This document shows, in pieces, positions 14,084-24,764 of a DNA stretch of 36,927 nucleotides (its first letter is position 1; every line of letters begins with the position of its first letter). The stretch comes from Gammaproteobacteria bacterium (GTDB lineage Bacteria > Pseudomonadota > Gammaproteobacteria > CAMYNG01), in the NCBI GenBank assembly GCA_011051615.1, contig DRKU01000123.1, positions 1 through 36,927 of the forward strand, read 5' to 3'. The translations under genes were made by a program, and so were the position numbers. The notes under the pieces are model-generated. The model was not told where the DNA came from. It saw only the letters and a program-made list of their open reading frames with translations, and did no database searches.

Positions 14084-16471
14084 ATGGCGCGTAAAGTTAC
14101 CCGCAAGACACGCCGCAAGGCACCTCGCCAGCAATCCACCCGTCGCCGCAAGTCCACGTCGCGCCGTCGCGCGCCACGGCGCAATGATGCCTGGTACCGG
14201 TGCGTGCCATGGAAGAAGGTCCTTGCCGGCCTGGCGGTGCTTGTCGTGCTCTATGTGGGTTACCTCGACTACCGCGTCCGCAGCCAGTTCGAGGGAAAGC
14301 GCTGGGCGCTGCCGGCCCATGTCTATGCGCGGCCACTGGAACTGCGCGAGGACCTGGCCCTGCCGGCCGATCGTTTCGAGCGTGAACTGGCGTTGCTGGG
14401 ATACCGGCTGGCCTATGACACCCGCGAGCCGGGTACCTACAATCGCCAGAACCGGCGCTTTCGTCTGCACACCCGTGGCTTCGAGTTCTGGGATGACACC
14501 GAGCCCGCGCGCCAGGTGGAGATCCGCTTCTACAATGGTCGCGTGGACGCGCTTACCGACGTGGACGCACAGCGTGCCCTGTCGCTGTTGCGCCTTGACC
14601 CCATGTTTATCGGCGGCATCTATCCCGATCAGCACGAGGACCGCCTTCTCATCCGCCTCGACGAGGCGCCGGCGGTACTGGTGCGGGGACTGGTGGCGGT
14701 GGAAGATCGGCGTTTCTACGAACACTGGGGCGTCAATCCGCGCGCCATTGCCCGCGCCCTGTGGGCCAACATCCGCGCCGGTGCCACCGTGCAGGGTGGC
14801 AGTACGCTGACCCAGCAACTGGCGAAGAACTTCTTTCTCAGCAATGCGCGCACCCTGTGGCGCAAGGGCAACGAGGCGATCATGGCCCTGTTGCTGGAGT
14901 TGCACTACAGCAAGGACGAGATCCTCGAGGCCTATCTCAACGAAGTCTCTCTCGGTCAGCAGGGCCAGCGCGCCATTCATGGTTTCGGGCTGGCGGCGCA
15001 TTTCTACTTCGATCGGCCGCTGGCACAACTGGACAATGCGGAACTGGCGACGCTCGTCGCGCTGGTGCAGGGACCGGGACTCTATGATCCGCGCCGTCAT
15101 CCGCAACGCCTGAAGAAGCGCCGCGACCTGGTGCTGGAGATCTTCGCCGCGCAAGGTGTGATCAGCCCTGCCGAGGCGCGCGAGGCCATGGCGCAGGATC
15201 TTACCGTGGTGAAGCGCCCGTCGCGCGGCATCACACCATACCCGGCCTTCATGGACATGGTGCGGCGCCAGTTGCGCGAGAGTTATCGCAAGAGCGATCT
15301 GACCAGCGAGGGCCTGCGTATCTTCACCACCCTCGATCCGCTGGTCCAGAGTGACGTGGAGGACGCCCTGCGCGCGCAGGTCAAGCGCCTCGACCGCGCA
15401 CGTGGACTGGGCGGCAAGCTGGAAGGTGCGGCACTGGTGACCAGCACCACCGGCGGTGAACTGCTGGCCATGGTGGGGGGCCGCCAGGTGCGCTTCGCCG
15501 GATTCAATCGCGCGCTGGACGCCCGTCGCCAGGTGGGTTCGCTGGTCAAGCCGGCGGTCTATCTCACCGCCCTCATGGAGCGTCCCGGCACCACCCTGGT
15601 CAGCCCGGTGAGCGATACGCCGATCCGTATTCAGGGTCCCAACGGCGATGTGTGGTCGCCGAAAAATTACAACGATGAATCCCACGGCGTGGTGCCGCTG
15701 TACGTGGCCCTGACCCGCTCCTACAATCAGGCCACGGTGCGCCTTGGCATGCAGGTGGGCGTGGATCGCGTGGTGGCCATGTTGCGGCGCCTCGGGCTGG
15801 AACGCGATGTGCCGGCCTATCCCGCGCTGCTGCTTGGCAGCCAGACCCTGACGCCGCTGGAAGTCACACGGATCTACCAGACCCTCGCCGCCGAGGGGTT
15901 TCGCAGCCCGCTGACGGCCATCCGCGAGGTGCTCACCGCCGACGGTGAACCCCTGCAACGCTACCCACTGGACGTGGAACCGGCGGTGGATCCCCTGCAT
16001 GTGCAGATCATCAACAGTGCACTGCGTGAGGTCATGCGCCACGGCACCGGCCGCAATGCGGTAAAATGGTTTCCCGCCGCGCCGGGCTTTGCCGGCAAGA
16101 CCGGGACCACCAACGACCTGCGTGACAGCTGGTTCGCCGGCTTCGGGCAGGAACACCTGATGGTGGTATGGCTCGGCAGTGACGACAACCGTTCCACCGG
16201 CCTCACCGGTGCCAGCGGTGCACTGGCGGTATGGAGTGATGCCATGGCACGTATGGCCAGCCGGCCGCTGGCGCCACTGGCCGATGACCAACTGGTGTTG
16301 CGCTGGGTGGAGCCGGTCAGCGGTCGGCGCGTCGGCGCCTCCTGTCCCGAGGCGGCGCAGCTGGCCTTTCTGCCCGGTACTGAGCCGCAGGAAGCGGGGC
16401 AATGCCCCTCGCAGGAAGACGCCGACTGGAGCGAACGCGCCATGGACTGGTTGCGCCGCTTGCTCGAATGA
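14084..16471 (+). CDS. mrcB: Bifunctional penicillin-binding protein 1B
   Basis: The 795-residue class A PBP polymerises lipid II and cross-links peptidoglycan at the inner membrane. A very basic cytoplasmic tail (about 1-36, Arg/Lys repeats) precedes one membrane helix (about 47-62). A UB2H domain follows (WALPAHVYARPLELREDL), which separates PBP1B from PBP1A. The GT51 glycosyltransferase has EDRRFYEHWG (E207), GGSTLTQQLAKN and the KGNEAIMALLLE block. The transpeptidase has SLVK (active-site S486), SYN and KTGTTN (K672). The length is near the E. coli enzyme. A TPR lipoprotein gene starts 28 bases downstream and probably encodes its activator. Confidence 0.95.
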   Translation: MARKVTRKTRRKAPRQQSTRRRKSTSRRRAPRRNDAWYRCVPWKKVLAGLAVLVVLYVGYLDYRVRSQFEGKRWALPAHVYARPLELREDLALPADRFERELALLGYRLAYDTREPGTYNRQNRRFRLHTRGFEFWDDTEPARQVEIRFYNGRVDALTDVDAQRALSLLRLDPMFIGGIYPDQHEDRLLIRLDEAPAVLVRGLVAVEDRRFYEHWGVNPRAIARALWANIRAGATVQGGSTLTQQLAKNFFLSNARTLWRKGNEAIMALLLELHYSKDEILEAYLNEVSLGQQGQRAIHGFGLAAHFYFDRPLAQLDNAELATLVALVQGPGLYDPRRHPQRLKKRRDLVLEIFAAQGVISPAEAREAMAQDLTVVKRPSRGITPYPAFMDMVRRQLRESYRKSDLTSEGLRIFTTLDPLVQSDVEDALRAQVKRLDRARGLGGKLEGAALVTSTTGGELLAMVGGRQVRFAGFNRALDARRQVGSLVKPAVYLTALMERPGTTLVSPVSDTPIRIQGPNGDVWSPKNYNDESHGVVPLYVALTRSYNQATVRLGMQVGVDRVVAMLRRLGLERDVPAYPALLLGSQTLTPLEVTRIYQTLAAEGFRSPLTAIREVLTADGEPLQRYPLDVEPAVDPLHVQIINSALREVMRHGTGRNAVKWFPAAPGFAGKTGTTNDLRDSWFAGFGQEHLMVVWLGSDDNRSTGLTGASGALAVWSDAMARMASRPLAPLADDQLVLRWVEPVSGRRVGASCPEAAQLAFLPGTEPQEAGQCPSQEDADWSERAMDWLRRLLE

Positions 16472-16499
16472 GGTGTGAATTCGCTTGATGAGGAACCCC

Positions 16500-16976
16500 A
16501 TGTTGTCACGCACTGTGTCCATTGCCCCGGTCCTGCTGGTGGTCCTGGCCCTGCTGTCGGGTTGCGTCACCAGTCCTTCCCGCGATGGTTTCGAGCCCGG
16601 TGGCGAGCCATCCGGTGGCGCGGTCATCGCACCGCGGCGCGGAACCAGCGCCGCGGTGCTGGACCTGCTCGAACGCGCCCGCGCCGCCTCCCGGCGAGGC
16701 GAGTTGCACAAGGCCGAGGCCCTGCTGGAGCGCGCCATTCGTATCGAACCCCGCAATCCCGTACTGTGGCATTACATGGCCAAGGTCCATCTGCACCGCG
16801 GCCGTGCTCAGCGCGCCGCCGGGCTTGCCGCGCGCTCCAACAGCCTCGCCGGTGCGGATCGCGCCCTGCGCGCCGACAACTGGCGCATCATCGCCCACGC
16901 CCGCCAGGCCATGGGTGACGCCGCGGGGGCCCGCGAGGCCCAGGCCCGCGCCAGCGCCCTGGGTGGCGAGCGCTGA
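16500..16976 (+). CDS. TPR lipoprotein, LpoP-like candidate activator of PBP1B
   Basis: The product is 158 residues. ATG 16500 is preferred over ATG 16488 because GAGGAA sits just before it. The signal peptide ends in LLSGC (C22), and the residue after the cysteine is not Asp, consistent with outer-membrane delivery. A short disordered spacer is followed by tetratricopeptide-like helices (VLDLLERARAASRRGELHKA, AIRIEPRNPVLWHYMAKVH, QAMGDAAGAREAQ). In Pseudomonas the activator of PBP1b, LpoP, is a TPR lipoprotein encoded beside ponB. The same position and architecture here, 28 bases after mrcB, make this a strong candidate. The assignment rests on context and domain type, not on a demonstrated match. 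Confidence 0.8.
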   Translation: MLSRTVSIAPVLLVVLALLSGCVTSPSRDGFEPGGEPSGGAVIAPRRGTSAAVLDLLERARAASRRGELHKAEALLERAIRIEPRNPVLWHYMAKVHLHRGRAQRAAGLAARSNSLAGADRALRADNWRIIAHARQAMGDAAGAREAQARASALGGER

Positions 16977-17093
16977 GCGACGTCCTGCCGCCGCTGTCCC
17001 CGTTTCGAGGCGGTGACAAATGGCGGCGAAAACATGCGAGAATAGTCCCATGTGGGTCAGTAACCTCAGATATTCCGCACCGGGAGCAGGGCG

Positions 17094-17603
17094 GTGAGCC
17101 TGCTCGATGTCGAGAAGCTCATGGCCGAGGCGCGCCGCCTGGCCGCCGAGTACCGGCGTACCACCGGGCAGTCGCTGGGCATTTCCGGCCAGATCGCCAA
17201 GCACGATGCCTGTCGCCTGCTGGACCTGGAAGCGCCGGAAAATCCCCCCGGTGGGTACGACGCGGTGGGGCGCCACGGTCATCGCGAGGGTCAGCGTTTC
17301 CAGATCAAGGGTCGCGTGATCTTCGACGACAGCAAGGGGGGCCAGCGACTCGGTCAGCTCAAGACCAACCAGGACTGGGACATGCTGGTGCTGGTGTTGA
17401 TGGATGAAAATTTTGAACCCTTCGAGATCTACGAGGCCAGCCGCGAAGAAGTGGAAGACGAACTGGACGCCGGTGCCAGCGTCGCGCGCAAGAAACGGGG
17501 CGCCATGTCGGTGGCGCGCTTTCGCAAGTTCGCCCGTCGCGTGTGGGATCGCGAAGCCGGTCTCCTCGACAGCGACCAGTGGGAAAACCGTGCGGGAGGC
17601 TGA
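17094..17603 (+). CDS. Unrecognised soluble protein, possible PD-(D/E)xK nuclease fold
   Basis: This 169-residue protein starts at GTG 17094 with GGGAG upstream. There is no signal peptide. The N-terminal helix (LLDVEKLMAEARRLAAEY) is followed by a core reading GYDAVG, then RFQIKGRVIF, then DWDMLVLVLMDENFEPFEIYE. The spacing of an acidic residue, a QxK pair and a hydrophobic strand resembles the restriction-endonuclease-like fold, and such proteins may bind or cleave DNA. The C-terminus is basic (ARKKRGAMSVARFRKFARR). The resemblance is pattern-based only. The gene precedes the yoaA helicase gene by 58 bases and may be co-transcribed with it. Confidence 0.7.
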   Translation: MSLLDVEKLMAEARRLAAEYRRTTGQSLGISGQIAKHDACRLLDLEAPENPPGGYDAVGRHGHREGQRFQIKGRVIFDDSKGGQRLGQLKTNQDWDMLVLVLMDENFEPFEIYEASREEVEDELDAGASVARKKRGAMSVARFRKFARRVWDREAGLLDSDQWENRAGG

Positions 17604-17661
17604 GCGGTGTCCTGGCTGCTTTCTCGCGCCGTTCCCATGCTTCCCTGATATAGCCGCATAG

Positions 17662-19623
17662 ATGCCTTCGCCTTCCCCTGCACCTTCCGCAGTACTCGGT
17701 CCCGACGGGCCGCTGGCCCGTGCCATCGATGGTTTCGCGCCACGGGCCCAGCAACAGGCCATGGCCGAGGAAGTGCTGGCCACCATCGAGCGTCGGGATG
17801 TACTGGTGGCCGAGGCCGGTACCGGCACGGGCAAGACCTTCGCCTACCTGGTGCCGGCGATCCTCTCCGGACGTAAGATCATCCTCTCCACCGGCACACG
17901 CAACCTGCAGGACCAGCTCTACCATCGCGACCTGCCGGCGGTGCGCAAGGCCCTGGGTCGGCCGGTGGAGATCGCTCTGCTCAAGGGTCGCGCCAACTAC
18001 CTGTGCCGACACCGCCTCGATCTGGCGGTCAGTGACGGCCGCTATCGCTCTCGCGGCGAGGCCGACAAGGTCATGCGTATCCGCGACTGGCAGGGTGTTA
18101 CCACCATGGGCGACATCGCCGAGTGCGTGGCGGTGCCGGAAAATGATCCGGTATGGCCGCTGGTGACCTCCACCGCGGACAACTGCGCCGGGCAGGAGTG
18201 CAGTTACTACGACAATTGCTACCTGACCCAGGCACGGCGTGCGGCGCAGGCGGCCGATATCGTGGTCATCAACCATTATCTGCTGTTTGCCGACATGGCC
18301 CTGCGTGACGAGGGCTTCGGTGAACTGCTGCCGGCGGCGGATGCCTTTGTCATCGACGAAGCGCATCAGATCCCCGAGGTGGCTTCGGCCTTCTTCGGTC
18401 TGGCGGTGAGCTCCAACCAGTTGCTGGAGCTGGCCGCGGATGCGCTGACTGAATATCTGCGTGATATCAACGAGGATGCCGCCTTCGCCGGTTATTGCGA
18501 ACGTCTGAAAAAGGCCGCACAGGATCTGCGCATGGTCTTCGGCAAGATGCAGCGTCGCGGCGCCTGGCAGGAGCTCGATGCCAACCGCAACTTCGCGCCC
18601 CTGAAAGAAAATCTGCTCGATGCCCTGCGCAAGCTGCATGCCGTACTTCGGCCACTGGCCGAGCGCAGCAAGGGACTGGCCCAGTGCGCCACGCGTGCCG
18701 CCGAGCTGGAGGCACGCTACATTCAGCTGTTCGATCCCGCGCCCGATGGTTTCATCCACTGGTTCGACGTCCACCGCCGCTCGGTGTCATTTCACCTCAC
18801 CCCCATGAATATCGCCGAGCCCTTCCGCGCGCAGATGGAGGAACTGGGCGGTGCCTGGATCTTCACCTCGGCAACCCTGACGGTGGATCACAGCTTCCGG
18901 CATTTCAACGATCGCCTGGGGCTGGATGATCCACGTTGCGAAAGCTGGGAGAGTCCGTTCGATTTTGCTCACCAGGCCCTGCTGTTTCTGCCGCGCATCG
19001 GGGTCGAACCCAATGCATCGAGTTACACCAGTGAAGTGATCCACGTCGCCCGTCAGCTCATCGAACTGGCACAGGGCAGCACCTTCCTGCTGTTTACCAG
19101 TCATCGCGCCCTCAAGGAGGCCGCCGCCGAACTGGTGGGCGGACCGTACCCCATACTGGTGCAGGGCGAGGCGCCGCGCGACGTACTGCTGGCTCGCTTC
19201 CGGGAACACGGTCATGCCGTTCTGCTCGGCACCAGCAGTTTCTGGGAAGGCGTCGACGTGCGAGGTGATGCGCTTACCTGCGTGCTCATCGATCGCCTGC
19301 CGTTCGCCTCCCCGGGTGACCCGGTGTTGCAGGCGCGTATCGAGGCCATGCGCCGCGCCGGGGGCAACCCGTTCATGGACTACCAGTTGCCCAGTGCCGT
19401 GATCACGCTCAAGCAGGGTACCGGCCGCCTGATCCGCGATGTCACCGACTATGGCGTGCTGGCCCTGTGCGACCCGCGCCTGCGCAGCAAGGCCTACGGG
19501 CGCATCTTTCTCGACAGCCTGCCCCCCATGCCACGCACCGACGATATCGCCAGGGTGGGCGAGTTCCTGCGCCTCAATCGCGCTCCCGAGCGTGACGACG
19601 ATGCGGCCTCGCTCAGTGCCTGA
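17662..19623 (+). CDS. yoaA: XPD/DinG-family DNA helicase YoaA
   Basis: The 653-residue superfamily 2 helicase unwinds DNA 5' to 3' and carries a [4Fe-4S] cluster. Walker A is AEAGTGTGKT (K58). The probable cluster cysteines are C115 (NYLCRHR), C175, C180 and C186 (NCAGQEC, YDNC). The DEAH box is VIDEAH (D232-H235). Helicase C motifs include LLFTSHRAL, GTSSFWEGVDV and QGTGRLIRD. The length and the adjacent tsaB match the E. coli yoaA-tsaB pair, which separates it from DinG. YoaA is linked to tolerance of replication-blocking damage, together with the Pol III chi subunit. ATG 17662 is the only good start near the family N-terminus. Confidence 0.9.
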   Translation: MPSPSPAPSAVLGPDGPLARAIDGFAPRAQQQAMAEEVLATIERRDVLVAEAGTGTGKTFAYLVPAILSGRKIILSTGTRNLQDQLYHRDLPAVRKALGRPVEIALLKGRANYLCRHRLDLAVSDGRYRSRGEADKVMRIRDWQGVTTMGDIAECVAVPENDPVWPLVTSTADNCAGQECSYYDNCYLTQARRAAQAADIVVINHYLLFADMALRDEGFGELLPAADAFVIDEAHQIPEVASAFFGLAVSSNQLLELAADALTEYLRDINEDAAFAGYCERLKKAAQDLRMVFGKMQRRGAWQELDANRNFAPLKENLLDALRKLHAVLRPLAERSKGLAQCATRAAELEARYIQLFDPAPDGFIHWFDVHRRSVSFHLTPMNIAEPFRAQMEELGGAWIFTSATLTVDHSFRHFNDRLGLDDPRCESWESPFDFAHQALLFLPRIGVEPNASSYTSEVIHVARQLIELAQGSTFLLFTSHRALKEAAAELVGGPYPILVQGEAPRDVLLARFREHGHAVLLGTSSFWEGVDVRGDALTCVLIDRLPFASPGDPVLQARIEAMRRAGGNPFMDYQLPSAVITLKQGTGRLIRDVTDYGVLALCDPRLRSKAYGRIFLDSLPPMPRTDDIARVGEFLRLNRAPERDDDAASLSA

Positions 19624-19633
19624 GGTAGTCGCG

Positions 19634-20323
19634 GTGAACCTGCTTGCCATCGATACTGCCACGGAGGCCTGCATGATCGGCCTGCAGGCCGGTGAGCGGC
19701 GCTTTGCTCACACCGAGCGCGCGGGGCGGGCGCAGACCGAACGCATCCTGCCCATGATCGATGCGCTGAGCGAGACCGCCGGTATTGCCCTGCGGGAACT
19801 GGATGCCATCGTCATGGGGCGTGGTCCCGGGGCCTTTACCGGCCTGCGCGTTACTGCCGGCGTGGTGCAGGGGCTGGCCTTCGCGCTCGACCTGCCGGTC
19901 GTGCCGCTCTCCAGCCTGCGCATCCTGGCGCAGACCGCCGCGCGTCGGCATGGTGCGGAGCGGGTGATCGCTGCCTTCGATGCACGCATGGACGAGGTCT
20001 ACTGGTGTGCCTGTGAGTACCGTGACGGCATCATGGTAACGGTGGGAGAAGAGCGCCTGACGCCACCGGAACAGGTGGGACAGGATCTCGACGGTGCATG
20101 GTTTGGTGTCGGTCCCGCGTGGGCGGCCTATGCGGGGCGCATGGGAGCACGATTGAGCATGGCTGACGAGGGGCTCATGCCACAGGGGGAGGATGCGCTG
20201 GAACTGGGCGCACGTGCCCTGGCGGCAGGCGAAGTGGTGCCCCCCGAGCGGGCCATACCGGTCTACCTGCGCAATCAGGTGGCGTGGAAGAAATCCCCAC
20301 CGCCGGCCTCATTCGGTCCGTGA
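19634..20323 (+). CDS. tsaB: tRNA t6A synthesis protein TsaB
   Basis: The product is 229 residues from GTG 19634, 10 bases after yoaA; TGAGGT of the yoaA stop region acts as its ribosome-binding site. The ASKHA fold is seen in LLAIDTATEA, then GRGPGAFTGLRVTAGVVQGL, then VPLSSLRILAQTA and AAFDARMDEVYW. TsaB is the non-catalytic partner of TsaD and binds TsaE in the complex that transfers threonylcarbamoyl to A37 of ANN-decoding tRNAs. The length is typical. The C-terminus (PVYLRNQVAWKK) matches the family's YLR-VAxKK ending. Confidence 0.93.
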   Translation: MNLLAIDTATEACMIGLQAGERRFAHTERAGRAQTERILPMIDALSETAGIALRELDAIVMGRGPGAFTGLRVTAGVVQGLAFALDLPVVPLSSLRILAQTAARRHGAERVIAAFDARMDEVYWCACEYRDGIMVTVGEERLTPPEQVGQDLDGAWFGVGPAWAAYAGRMGARLSMADEGLMPQGEDALELGARALAAGEVVPPERAIPVYLRNQVAWKKSPPPASFGP

Positions 20324-20432
20324 GGTACGGCCTGCCCCCAATCTGTGAAAACGACGTTAACATGGACAGCCTGTGGCGAGTACACTGCGCGGCAGGTACC
20401 GACTCAACTGAAATACTTTGGGATGATTTCGC

Positions 20433-20999
20433 ATGACAGCCAGATGGATATTGATACTGACAGCGGTTTTCACCACCTCCACGTTGACGATGGCCGCGCC
20501 GGGCGACGATCCGGCGGTGGCAGCAACAGCGGTACCGGCGCCCGCACCGGAGAGTGCACCGGAGAGTGCACCGGAAGCAGCCAGACCCCGACCGGCCAAT
20601 GTCTATGTACGTACGGTGAAGGCGCCGCTGGGCAGGATCTACAAACAGATTTTTACGTCACTGGAGAACAACGGCTATTTCGTCATTGTCGAACCCAACA
20701 TCGGTCGCAACCTGTCACATTTCGCCAAGCGCTGGGGCAAGGACTACAACCGCAACCGACTCGACGCCATTCGCAGTATGGTCTTCTGTAACGGCTGGTA
20801 TGCCAACCAGATCAGCAACGCCGATCCCAACATGCTGGCATTGTGCCCCCTGCACATCACCCTGATCCACAAGGAAGGCGAGACCCGCGTCCTGTTCGTG
20901 CGTCCCGGCCAGGTGGCCTACGACAGTCCCGCACACGCCGTGGCGCTGGAGCTTGAACAGGACGTGATCCGCAGTATCGAAGAAGGCCTGCCAAAATAG
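20433..20999 (+). CDS. Secreted DUF302 protein
   Basis: The product is 188 residues. A cleavable signal peptide (about 1-21, ILILTAVFTTSTLTMAAP) is followed by a Pro/Ala/Glu/Ser spacer made by a short tandem repeat, then a DUF302 domain. Key blocks are SLENNGYFVIVEPNIGRNL, MVFCNGWYANQISNADP, ALCPLHITLIHKEGETRV and VLFVRPG. The FCN cysteine and the ALCP cysteine match positions in the DUF302 protein at 3238, although this one is a free periplasmic protein rather than membrane-anchored. Function unknown. A GGGATGA sequence precedes the ATG. Confidence 0.75.
   Translation: MTARWILILTAVFTTSTLTMAAPGDDPAVAATAVPAPAPESAPESAPEAARPRPANVYVRTVKAPLGRIYKQIFTSLENNGYFVIVEPNIGRNLSHFAKRWGKDYNRNRLDAIRSMVFCNGWYANQISNADPNMLALCPLHITLIHKEGETRVLFVRPGQVAYDSPAHAVALELEQDVIRSIEEGLPK
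20544..20575 (+). repeat. 12-bp tandem repeat coding an Ala-Pro-Glu-Ser spacer
   Basis: The unit GCACCGGAGAGT occurs twice in full and a third time for eight bases. It encodes the APES-APES-APE linker of the secreted DUF302 protein. Length changes would keep the frame. Confidence 0.8.
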
Positions 21000-21054
21000 G
21001 CACCCCAGCCTGTGACAGAATCTCACGCGTAACACGATAGCGCCATTTGCCGCG

Positions 21055-22182
21055 ATGGGTTTCTTCGTCTTTGCCACGATCTTCCTGCTGGTCATGGCGC
21101 TGATGAATGTTTACCTGTGGCGGCGATTCCTGCGCAAGCTGGGACACTCACCGCGGCGCGCCCTCATCGTCGTGCCGGTGCTGTTGATGCTCGGCAATAT
21201 CTTTTTCATCATTGATGCTGCTACCGATATCGTGCCGGATTCGCCGCTGCTCTATATGATCAGCAGCGCCTTCATCGGCGTAACATTCATGTTGTTTGTC
21301 ATTGCGGTGGCCTACGACCTCACGCTCAGCGTGTCACGCCGGGTTCCCCTCGACCACTCGCGGCGTCGCTTCATCAAGCTGGTCTTCGATGTCACGGTAT
21401 TGATCATGGCCGTAGCATGGCTCCTGCGGGGCCTGGCGCAGGGGATCCGCAGGCCACCCGTGCAACGCGTTGCCGTGCGTGTCCGGGATTTTCCACATGA
21501 TGAGTTCTCCATCGTTCAGCTCAGCGACATTCATGTGGGGCGCACCATCAGGCGCGATTTCATCGAATACCTGGTGGTACAGACTAATGCGTTGAAGCCG
21601 GACCTGGTGGTGATCACCGGTGACCTGGTGGATCTGCCCGTTGCCCGGATCGAGTACGATCTCCATCCGCTGAAAGACCTTCAGGCGCCGAGCTTTTTCA
21701 TCCTCGGTAATCACGAGTATTTTCATGGTCCCGGTGAAGCACTGGCTTTCGTGCGTGAGCTGGGGATCACGCCGCTGCTGAATGAAAGCGTGATAATTGG
21801 TAAGGGCGGGTCACGTTTCAACCTGGTTGGGTTGAACGATCTTGCCGGCGCACGTAGCGGGCTTTTTCCACCCGATGTGGCGGCGGCGTGGGCGGAGGTG
21901 GATGAGACACTGCCCTGCATCGTGCTGGCGCATCAGCCACGCATGATCAACGAACTGGGTGACAGGCGCTGTGACCTCATGCTCAGCGGTCATACACATG
22001 GTGGACAGATCTTTCCCTTTGGCCTGATGGTGATGGCGGCACAACCCTATCTTGCTGGCCTGCATACCCATACGTCGGACCGTCAGATCTATGTCAGTCG
22101 CGGTGCGGGTTACTGGGGGCCGCCCCTGCGGGTACTGGCGCCGAATGAAATCTCGCACATCGTCATCAGCGGGATGGCATAG
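21055..22182 (+). CDS. Membrane metallophosphoesterase, YkuE-like
   Basis: The 375-residue protein has about four N-terminal membrane helices (about 2-25, 35-58, 65-87, 110-130). A calcineurin-like metallophosphoesterase domain follows, with its five metal-binding blocks: LSDIHVG, VITGDLVD, LGNHEYFHG, HQPRM and LSGHTHGGQ. Binuclear metal centres of this kind hydrolyse phosphomonoesters or diesters. YkuE-type relatives and some lipid-A or UDP-sugar enzymes share the fold, so the substrate is unknown. The domain orientation relative to the membrane is also uncertain. It is convergent with dapE across a 135-base gap in which no good terminator was seen. Confidence 0.88.
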   Translation: MGFFVFATIFLLVMALMNVYLWRRFLRKLGHSPRRALIVVPVLLMLGNIFFIIDAATDIVPDSPLLYMISSAFIGVTFMLFVIAVAYDLTLSVSRRVPLDHSRRRFIKLVFDVTVLIMAVAWLLRGLAQGIRRPPVQRVAVRVRDFPHDEFSIVQLSDIHVGRTIRRDFIEYLVVQTNALKPDLVVITGDLVDLPVARIEYDLHPLKDLQAPSFFILGNHEYFHGPGEALAFVRELGITPLLNESVIIGKGGSRFNLVGLNDLAGARSGLFPPDVAAAWAEVDETLPCIVLAHQPRMINELGDRRCDLMLSGHTHGGQIFPFGLMVMAAQPYLAGLHTHTSDRQIYVSRGAGYWGPPLRVLAPNEISHIVISGMA

Positions 22183-22317
22183 CAGAATTATACCCACGTG
22201 CCTGTGTCAATGGCCCGCCAGGTCTGGTCTTCATACCTTCTCTACTCGTGCCATGCCTGGCCAGCGAACTGGACTCCCTGGTGAGGCAGTTCAGGGCTTG
22301 ATGGATCTGTTCGTGCC

Positions 22318-23813
<1,496 letters not shown>

Positions 23814-23824
<11 letters not shown>

Positions 23825-24635
23825 GCAGCAGTTCGTTGATGCCCACCTTGCTGCGTGTCTTTTCGTCCACCTGTTTGACGATCACGGCGCAATAGAGGCT
23901 GTAGGTGCCGTCCTTCGAAGGCAGGTTGCCGGAGACCACCACCGAGCCCGCGGGGATGCGGCCATAGGTGATCTCGCCGGTCATACGATTGAAAATGCGC
24001 GTGCTCTGACCAATGTAGACACCCATGGAGATCACCGAACCTTCCTCGACGATGACGCCCTCGACGACTTCCGAGCGCGCACCGATGAAGCAGTTGTCTT
24101 CGATGATGGTGGGGGCGGCCTGCAGGGGCTCGAGTACGCCGCCGATGCCGACGCCGCCGGAAAGGTGCACGTTCTTGCCGATCTGCGCGCAGGAACCCAC
24201 CGTCGCCCAGGTATCCACCATGGTGCCGGAATCCACGTAGGCGCCGATGTTGACGTAGGAGGGCATCAGTACCGTCCCGGGTGCGATGTAGGCGCCACGG
24301 CGCACGGTGGCCGGCGGCACCACGCGCACGCCACTGGCGCGAAATTCCCGCGAGTTGATGTCGGCGTACTTGGGTGGCACCTTGTCGAAGTAGTTGGTGA
24401 AGCCCCCTTTCATGAACACGTTGTCCTCGATGCGGAAGGACAGCAGGACGGCTTTCTTGAGCCACTCGTTGACCTGCCAGCCGGTAGCGGTTTTTTCCGC
24501 CACGCGCAGTTCACCACTGTCGAGCTTGCTGATGCATTCCCCGACTGCCTCCTTGACGATGGTGTCCACGCTGAGCGGCGTGATGTCGGCGCGGTTTTCG
24601 AAAGCCTGCTCGATAATGTCTTTAATGTCGCTCAT
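23814..24635 (-). CDS. dapD: 2,3,4,5-Tetrahydropyridine-2,6-dicarboxylate N-succinyltransferase
   Basis: The 273-residue cytoplasmic trimer transfers succinyl from succinyl-CoA to tetrahydrodipicolinate, the committed step of the succinylase branch of mDAP synthesis. An N-terminal helical region ([10 protein letters not shown]) is followed by the left-handed beta-helix with hexapeptide repeats ([58 protein letters not shown]). The length is that of the family. A gap of 128 bases separates it from dapC upstream, and an AGGAGA ribosome-binding site stands before the ATG. Confidence 0.96.
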
Positions 24636-24764
24636 TTCAAAGGGTCTCCTGTCGCAGACCGCCGCGCGGCTGCGTCATATTTTCGGTTCAGGGAGGATAC
24701 CGGGTTTGAATGCCCGATACACGCAACCCACACTCTGCCGGAGAGTAACTGCCGGGACGTGCCG

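Noticed and set aside
14015-16756. Very long open frame (about 913 codons) on the minus strand opposite mrcB
   Set aside because: It is a compositional shadow of a GC-rich gene. The plus strand encodes a full PBP1B with all motifs; the antisense product has no recognisable domain and is rich in Arg, His and Gln.
16506-18774. Long minus-strand open frames opposite the LpoP-like, 17094 and yoaA genes
   Set aside because: Same compositional effect; no domain, no ribosome-binding site, and the plus-strand genes are well supported.
22266-22292. GAACTG/CAGTTC inverted repeat between the metallophosphoesterase and dapE as a terminator
   Set aside because: Only six base pairs with a 15-base loop and no T-run.
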